In this document: positions 5,450 to 9,738 of the stretch, piece by piece
Layout: the number at the start of each line of letters is the position of its first letter
Position numbering within the stretch: the first letter of the stretch is position 1
Assembly (NCBI GenBank): GCA_027063295.1
Contig: JAMORZ010000104.1
Location: forward strand, 1 to 9,738
Direction of reading: 5' to 3'
DNA: 9,738 nucleotides
DNA from: Sulfurimonas sp.
GTDB lineage: Bacteria > Campylobacterota > Campylobacteria > Campylobacterales > Sulfurimonadaceae
Made by a program: the position numbers and the translations under genes
Notes under the pieces: generated by a model
Seen by the model: the letters and a program-made list of their open reading frames with translations, nothing else
The model's database searches: none
What the model was told of the DNA's origin: nothing

Positions 5450-6598
5450 ATGATTTTAAAAACCTATGCACATAAAGATGTTTGGAACGAAGAGATAGAT
5501 ACTTCGTTGGATTCAGACAAAACATTACTACTGCTTTTTGGCGGAACATCATTTGGTGAGCTTAGAAGTGTCTTGGCACAGTTAAAGGGAGATTTTCCAT
5601 CTTCTCTCATGATGGGAAGTTCAACTGCTGGTGAGATTTTTATGGATGAGCTTTATGAAAACTCTTTAGTGTTAGCTGTAATGAAGTTTGAACATACAAA
5701 GCTGCACATTGTAAATGAGAAGATAGATTCTATGCAGAACTCTTTTGGCATAGGAGAGAGTATTGCAAAGCAACTGGAGAGTCCAGAGCTTAGAAACATT
5801 TTTGTTTTGAGTGATGGACTCAATATAAATGGCTCAAAACTTACAAACGGGATCGCTTCAGTTACAAAAGAGAAAGTAGTTGTAAGTGGTGGACTTGCTG
5901 GTGATGGTGATAAGTTTCACTCCACATGGGTGATAATAGATGGTGAAGCAAAAGAGGGGTATGTAAGTGCGATAGGGTTTTATGGAGAACATATCCATGT
6001 AGGGCATGGTTTTCGAGGTGGTTGGGATAAGTTTGGGATACAGCGTCGTGTAACTCGCTCAGTTGATAATGTACTTTATGAACTCGATGGAAAGCCTGCT
6101 TTGGATATCTACAAAATATATCTTGCAGAAAAGGCTAAAGAACTTCCTGCTAGTGGCTTACTGTTTCCTTTAGAGCTTCAAGAGGATGAGACTAGCGAGG
6201 TGAAAACAGTAAGGACGATACTTGCTGTTGATGAGGATACAAAATCAATCACTTTTGCAGGTGATATACCAGAGGGGAGTATGGTCTCTTTGATGAAAGC
6301 AAATCATGATCGCCTTATAGATGGGGCATACAAAGCTTCAAAAGAGGTTGATTTGCAAGAGTACAAAGGGGAAGATATTCTTTGCATAGCGATTAGTTGT
6401 ATAGGGAGAAAACTTGTTCTTAAACAGAGAGTTGAAGATGAACTTGAAGCTACTTTGAAAAATCTCCCATCAAAAACACGCCAGATAGGGTTTTACTCTT
6501 ATGGGGAGATCTCACCTATAAGTTCTGGTGAGTGTGATTTGCACAATCAAACAATGACATTAACACTTTTATGGGAAAGCGATGCATCATCTACTTAA
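5450..6598 (+). CDS. FIST N/C-domain sensory protein
   Basis: FIST domains are predicted ligand-binding sensors found beside or fused to histidine kinases, chemoreceptors and cyclic-di-GMP enzymes; the ligand is generally unknown. This 382-residue soluble protein has FIST_N over about residues 25-200 (LLLLFGGTSFGEL, GSSTAGEI, VVSGGLAGDGDKF) and FIST_C over about 205-370 (HVGHGFRGGWDKFG, YELDGKPALDIYKIYL, FAGDIPEGS, IGFYSYGEISP). It has no output domain, so signal transfer probably runs through the cyclase encoded next. I prefer ATG 5450, which has GGGGG (5440-5444) 5 nt upstream. ATG 5438 is in frame, would add four residues (MGDE) and lacks a ribosome site. The 3' end overlaps the cyclase start by 17 nt, strong evidence of coupled expression. 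Confidence 0.88.
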   Translation: MILKTYAHKDVWNEEIDTSLDSDKTLLLLFGGTSFGELRSVLAQLKGDFPSSLMMGSSTAGEIFMDELYENSLVLAVMKFEHTKLHIVNEKIDSMQNSFGIGESIAKQLESPELRNIFVLSDGLNINGSKLTNGIASVTKEKVVVSGGLAGDGDKFHSTWVIIDGEAKEGYVSAIGFYGEHIHVGHGFRGGWDKFGIQRRVTRSVDNVLYELDGKPALDIYKIYLAEKAKELPASGLLFPLELQEDETSEVKTVRTILAVDEDTKSITFAGDIPEGSMVSLMKANHDRLIDGAYKASKEVDLQEYKGEDILCIAISCIGRKLVLKQRVEDELEATLKNLPSKTRQIGFYSYGEISPISSGECDLHNQTMTLTLLWESDASST

Positions 6599-7661
6599 AC
6601 GTCAACTGAAAAAAACTGGAGCAAATGTTAGCGAAGAGTTTTTAGAACTTGTTAATCAAGCATACATAGATGCTGATGAGGATCGTAACCTTTTAGAGAG
6701 ATCTTTGGAGATCTCATCAAAAGAGATGAAAGAGCTCTATGAAAAGCTTCAAAAAGAAACCCAGCAACAACTTAAAAGAACACAGCTTCGTTACGAAAAG
6801 ATGGTGCAGGCTTTAAAGGATCATTACTTTTTTTATGCATACAGTGTAGAAAGGGAGTTTGTCTATCTTAGTGACTCTGTTGAAAATATTTTGGGATACA
6901 GTGTGGAAGAGTTTTTAACAAGTTGCACAAAGTATCTCAGTGAAGATCCTCTCAATGAATATGCAAAAGAAGCTACACAAAAAGCGATACAAGGGGAGCA
7001 ACAAGAGCCTTATATTATAAGTATCTATAAAAAAGATGGTTCATCGGCATATATTGAAGTGACAGAGTTTCCAATCTTTGATGAGCAGGGAAATGTTGTA
7101 GAGGTTGAGGGTATTGCACGAGATATTACATTGCAGTATTTGGCACAACAAAAGTTAGATTATATCTCTCAGCATGATCCTTTAACAGGAATCTTAAATC
7201 GTTTGAGTCTGTTTCATCAACTTGAAAAAAGTATAGAGAATGCACATTCCAACCAAACAACTTTAGCTGTTTTGTATCTGGATCTAGATCATTTCAAAGA
7301 GGTAAACGATACACTAGGTCATGATGTAGGTGATACTTTGCTGAAAGAATCTGTAAAAAGAGTGCAATCTTGCATAAGAAAAGATGATCTCTTTGCCCGT
7401 ATAGGTGGAGATGAATTTGTTGTGATTTTAGAGCAATTGGAAAAAGAAAACATCTCCCATATCGCACAAAAGATTTTAGCACAACTTACAAAAATCTTTG
7501 AGCTTAAAGGGGAAAATGTAAATGTTTCTGTGAGTATAGGAATAGCACTTTATCCTCATGATGGCACCGATACAAATACACTGATTAAGTATGCAGATGA
7601 AGCGATGTATGCTTCTAAAGAATCAGGAAGAAATAACTTTACTTACTATGAGTCTCTTTAG
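6582..7661 (+). CDS. PAS-GGDEF diguanylate cyclase
   Basis: This 359-residue soluble protein should make cyclic-di-GMP from two GTP. Residues 14-46 hold a conserved sensor-enzyme lead segment (EDRNLLERSLEISSKEM) often seen in PAS kinases and cyclases. A coiled coil follows to about residue 76, then a PAS domain (about 78-185, ending VEGIARDIT) and a GGDEF domain (about 192-357). The active site RIGGDEF (275-279) is complete, as are DLDHFKEVND and GHDVGD. Arg266-x-x-Asp269 lies five residues before GGDEF, the inhibitory I-site, so product feedback is expected. The PAS lacks obvious heme or flavin signatures. The start overlaps the FIST gene by 17 nt, which suggests that FIST sets cyclase activity. 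The 3' end overlaps a small minus-strand gene by 23 nt. Confidence 0.93.
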   Translation: MHHLLKRQLKKTGANVSEEFLELVNQAYIDADEDRNLLERSLEISSKEMKELYEKLQKETQQQLKRTQLRYEKMVQALKDHYFFYAYSVEREFVYLSDSVENILGYSVEEFLTSCTKYLSEDPLNEYAKEATQKAIQGEQQEPYIISIYKKDGSSAYIEVTEFPIFDEQGNVVEVEGIARDITLQYLAQQKLDYISQHDPLTGILNRLSLFHQLEKSIENAHSNQTTLAVLYLDLDHFKEVNDTLGHDVGDTLLKESVKRVQSCIRKDDLFARIGGDEFVVILEQLEKENISHIAQKILAQLTKIFELKGENVNVSVSIGIALYPHDGTDTNTLIKYADEAMYASKESGRNNFTYYESL

Positions 7662-7788
7662 TTGTGTTTGTGTCGATTTGTTGATTTTCCTGATCTAAGA
7701 TCGCCATCCCACTCATGATAAGATATGTTGCAAGTGCAAAGCCTAAAGAGATGGTGATGATCTTTTTTACTTTTTCTATTTTATTCAT
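7639..7788 (-). CDS. 49-residue single-pass membrane protein
   Basis: This short reading frame begins MNKIEKVKKI and ends TKETHSK. A Lys-rich N-terminus (residues 3-9) precedes a hydrophobic helix (about 10-31, ITISLGFALATYLIMSGMAI), and the rest is polar. By charge the N-terminus is cytoplasmic and the 18-residue tail faces the periplasm. The layout is unlikely to be chance, but I recognise no family. The stop lies inside the last codons of the cyclase gene (23-nt overlap, opposite strands). The start is 84 bp from the divergent TonB receptor, so the two share a control region and may be co-regulated. Ribosome-site support is weak: AGGAT is 12 nt upstream. A TATAGT 7 nt before ATG would fit a leaderless message. 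A role in copper handling is only a guess by position. Confidence 0.6.
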   Translation of the reverse strand: MNKIEKVKKIITISLGFALATYLIMSGMAILDQENQQIDTNTTKETHSK

Positions 7789-7795
7789 AAATGAA

Positions 7796-7801
7796 ACTAT
7801 A
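7796..7801 (-). promoter_or_regulatory. Candidate -10 box of the small membrane protein gene
   Basis: The minus strand reads TATAGT, one mismatch from TATAAT, 7 nt before the start codon. If used, the RNA would begin at or beside the ATG. Confidence 0.3.
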
Positions 7802-7812
7802 TCCTAAAAAAT

Positions 7813-7830
7813 TAACACTAATGTAACACT
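7813..7830. promoter_or_regulatory. TAACACT direct repeats 11 bp apart, possible operator
   Basis: TAACACT occurs at 7813-7819 and 7824-7830, one helical turn apart (11 bp start to start), just upstream of the likely TonB receptor promoter. Direct half-sites at this spacing are typical of OmpR-type response regulators. Which protein binds is unknown. Confidence 0.4.
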
Positions 7831-7837
7831 TTTTTTT

Positions 7838-7843
7838 TACAAT
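7838..7843 (+). promoter_or_regulatory. Probable -10 box for the TonB receptor gene
   Basis: TACAAT, one mismatch from TATAAT, follows a run of T residues, the usual Campylobacterota promoter setting. The predicted RNA start near 7850 gives a leader of about 23 nt with AAGGG (7861-7865) 7 nt before ATG. Confidence 0.5.
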
Positions 7844-7872
7844 GGTGCAAAAGTTTTAAAAAGGGTAGAAAA

Positions 7873-9738
7873 ATGTATAAAACTATTCCATTGTCACTGA
7901 TTGCAACTGCAACACTTTTTGCAACAGAGGTAGAACTCGCACCAATTGGTGTAGAATCAACTATTATTACAGAAGTGGCACAAAAAGCTCAAACATCAGC
8001 TGATGTTGCAGTAGCACTCCAAAACGCAGTACCAAGTATCGATATGAGTCGTCGTAGTGGGATAGCAAATGATATTTTTATCCGTGGGCAAAAGCGTGAT
8101 AATATCACAGTAGAAGTGGATGGTACAAAGGTGTGTGGTGCATGTCCAAACAGGATGGACCCACCAGCATCACATATAGTAGCCAATCAGATTGATGAGG
8201 TTGAAGTTATCGAAGGGCCTTATGATGTTGAGAGTTTTGGAACACTTAGTGGTGGAGTAAAGATCAAGACAAAAAAACCCACAAAAGAATTCAAAGCTGA
8301 AGTCAACACAGGTTTTGGTTCTTGGAGCTATAAAAAGTTTGGTGCAAGTGCAAGTGGTGGAAATGATACTATCAGAGTAGCAGCAGCGATCTCTACAGAG
8401 TCATCAGATCAGTACAAAGATGGGGATGGAAATACTATCGCAGATCAGATAGATCAGTATATTGAACAAAATCCAACTGCTGCAGGTACAGCACTTCAGC
8501 CTGAGTATCATGATATGCCTGCATACAAAAAGAACTCAGCAATGGTAAAAGCATTTATCACTACTACTGAGAACCAAGAGTTGCGTTTGAGCTATACAGC
8601 AAACAGAAGTGATGATGTTCTGTATGGAAACTCGAAAATGGATGCACTGTGGGATGACTCTAACATCTATAATGTCGAATACAATATAGATAAAATCACA
8701 AAAGTTCTTACAAATCTTAACTTCCAATACTACCATACAGATGTAGATCACCCTATGGATACAAGCTATAGAATGTCATCATATGGTACAAATCCTGTGA
8801 TGAAAAACTGGTTGAGTACTGCAATGGATGGAGTGAAACTTAAAGCCACAACAGATGTTGAGGGGTATAAGTTTACTTTTGGTGTTGATGGAAGTGTGAG
8901 AAATTGGGATGGACATTATGAGAAAAATGATGTTCTCATTGGTATAAAAAGTATAGATGATACAGATACAATAAATATGGCACTTTTTGCAAAACTTGAA
9001 AAATCGTATGGTGTATTCTCTTTTGTTTCAGGAGCAAGAGTGGATGAAACATCGATAACAAATGCAACATTTGAGCAAAACAGTTACCATTCGGTTGGTA
9101 TCAATATGATGGGTACATATATGTTAAATGATGAGCATAAAATCTTTTTGGGAGTTGGTCAGGCATACCGTGTACCAGATGCAAGAGAGCTTTACTTCGT
9201 AAATAAGGCAGGTGTAAGGGTTGGAAGCGCAGCATTGAAAAATACACGAAATCAGGAGATAGATTTTGGATATGAGGTGGAGAATGATGTTTTAAAGCTA
9301 AAGGCAAAACTTTTTTACTCTCTGTTAAGAGATTATATCTATTACCAAAAAGGTTTAGTTTCAAATAATTTTCAAAATATAGATGCAACTATCTATGGTG
9401 GTGAGATCTCTGGAAGTTACTTTGCGACAGATGATATGAGTCTTGATATGGGTGTCTCTTATAAACGTGGTAAAAAAGATAAAGCACTCGATGGACAAAC
9501 AAACACTAACCTAACAGATATGGCACCACTACGTGCAAATATAGCACTCAACTATGAGTATGCAAACAACTCTTTGGCAACTTTTGAAGTAAGAGCAAGT
9601 GATAAATGGGATGAGATAGATGATGAGAATGGTGAGCAAGTGCTTGATAGCTGGGCAATCCTCAATGCAAAAGTAAAACATGCAATCAACAAGAAGTTTG
9701 ATATAACTCTTGGTGTAAACAATATCCTAGATAAGACA
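7873..9738 (+). CDS. TonB-dependent copper receptor, OprC/NosA-like, 3' end missing
   Basis: The frame runs off the right edge with 622 residues visible. It nears its end, since NNILDKT is the usual penultimate-strand motif of TonB receptors. Residues 1-17 are a signal peptide (cleavage probably after LFA), followed by a possible TonB box near ELAPIGVEST. The plug domain (about 35-140) shows ADVAVALQNAVPSI, IFIRGQ, EVIEGPYDVESFGTLSGGV and IKTKKP; the outer-membrane barrel follows, with GQAYRVPDARELYF. Cys91-PNR-Met95, inside GACPNRMDPP, matches the CxxxM half of the OprC copper site, and His293-Pro-Met295 matches the HxM half. By these motifs it should import copper across the outer membrane with TonB/ExbBD energy. 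NosA of this family is linked in other bacteria to copper for nitrous oxide reductase; no such gene is in view. Cys88 is an additional nearby thiol. Confidence 0.88.
   Translation, partial: MYKTIPLSLIATATLFATEVELAPIGVESTIITEVAQKAQTSADVAVALQNAVPSIDMSRRSGIANDIFIRGQKRDNITVEVDGTKVCGACPNRMDPPASHIVANQIDEVEVIEGPYDVESFGTLSGGVKIKTKKPTKEFKAEVNTGFGSWSYKKFGASASGGNDTIRVAAAISTESSDQYKDGDGNTIADQIDQYIEQNPTAAGTALQPEYHDMPAYKKNSAMVKAFITTTENQELRLSYTANRSDDVLYGNSKMDALWDDSNIYNVEYNIDKITKVLTNLNFQYYHTDVDHPMDTSYRMSSYGTNPVMKNWLSTAMDGVKLKATTDVEGYKFTFGVDGSVRNWDGHYEKNDVLIGIKSIDDTDTINMALFAKLEKSYGVFSFVSGARVDETSITNATFEQNSYHSVGINMMGTYMLNDEHKIFLGVGQAYRVPDARELYFVNKAGVRVGSAALKNTRNQEIDFGYEVENDVLKLKAKLFYSLLRDYIYYQKGLVSNNFQNIDATIYGGEISGSYFATDDMSLDMGVSYKRGKKDKALDGQTNTNLTDMAPLRANIALNYEYANNSLATFEVRASDKWDEIDDENGEQVLDSWAILNAKVKHAINKKFDITLGVNNILDKT

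Noticed and set aside
7294..7482. A minus-strand frame within the cyclase GGDEF domain
   Set aside because: It is antisense to the GGDEF active site and has no family resemblance.
5450..7661. The FIST-cyclase pair as a wholly new system
   Set aside because: FIST genes next to cyclic-di-GMP or kinase genes are already known as a pattern; only the ligand and the contact are open.
7694..7704. GATCTAAGATC palindrome in the small-protein gene as a terminator for the cyclase
   Set aside because: Five-base arms with a 1-nt centre cannot form a useful hairpin, and no T-run follows directly.
7822..7828. TGTAACA as a firm HP1021 binding site
   Set aside because: A single 7-base match to a degenerate box recalled from memory is expected by chance at appreciable frequency in 84 bp; it is only mentioned with the repeats.
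7989..9388. Three minus-strand frames within the TonB receptor
   Set aside because: The plus-strand frame is continuous and matches plug and barrel motifs throughout; the antisense frames are shadows.

Overview
The window is AT-rich, densely packed bacterial DNA. It most likely comes from a Campylobacterota genome (Sulfurimonas-like, genus uncertain). The evidence is TATAAT-type -10 boxes in T/A-rich DNA without clear -35 boxes, the Campylobacterota-style alanine racemase (LKDNAYGHG, start MAYITLNKK), an Aer/CetB-type PAS protein beside rsmG as I recall in Campylobacter jejuni, and several free-standing signalling modules. No stretch above 300 bases lacks a gene. I see no rRNA, tRNA, CRISPR array or insertion sequence.

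Region 1 (1-2125) is signalling. The 3' part of a GGDEF-EAL cyclic-di-GMP protein runs in from the left edge. It converges, with a 2-nt gap, on a free-standing zinc-binding CZB-domain protein. That gene is divergent from a PAS protein with the FAD-pocket residues of Aer/CetB. A perfect 13-bp hairpin lies in the 3' end of the CZB gene.

Region 2 (2126-3395) is a tight operon: rsmG (TTG start), a small PP0621-like membrane protein with a four-cysteine motif, and an unrecognised 130-residue alpha/beta protein. It ends at a weak terminator-like hairpin facing alr.

Region 3 (3394-5395) is a divergent metabolic pair. Alanine racemase (alr) supplies D-alanine for peptidoglycan, and agmatine deiminase (aguA) acts in putrescine synthesis. 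Their start codons are only 16 bp apart, and alr may be leaderless.

Region 4 (5396-7661) is a two-gene signalling operon. A FIST-domain sensor overlaps by 17 nt a PAS-GGDEF diguanylate cyclase with intact active and inhibitory sites. A promoter and a hairpin lie just before the FIST gene.

Region 5 (7639-9738) is a divergent pair. A 49-residue single-pass membrane protein overlaps the 3' end of the cyclase gene on the opposite strand. A TonB-dependent receptor runs off the right edge and carries the CxxxM and HxM copper-site motifs of OprC/NosA. Direct repeats of TAACACT, 11 bp apart, lie upstream of its likely promoter and may be an operator.

I see no clearly new multi-gene system. The observations most worth following are the copper receptor with its control region and small-protein neighbour, the split PAS/CZB sensor pair, the embedded hairpin, and the compressed alr/aguA start region.
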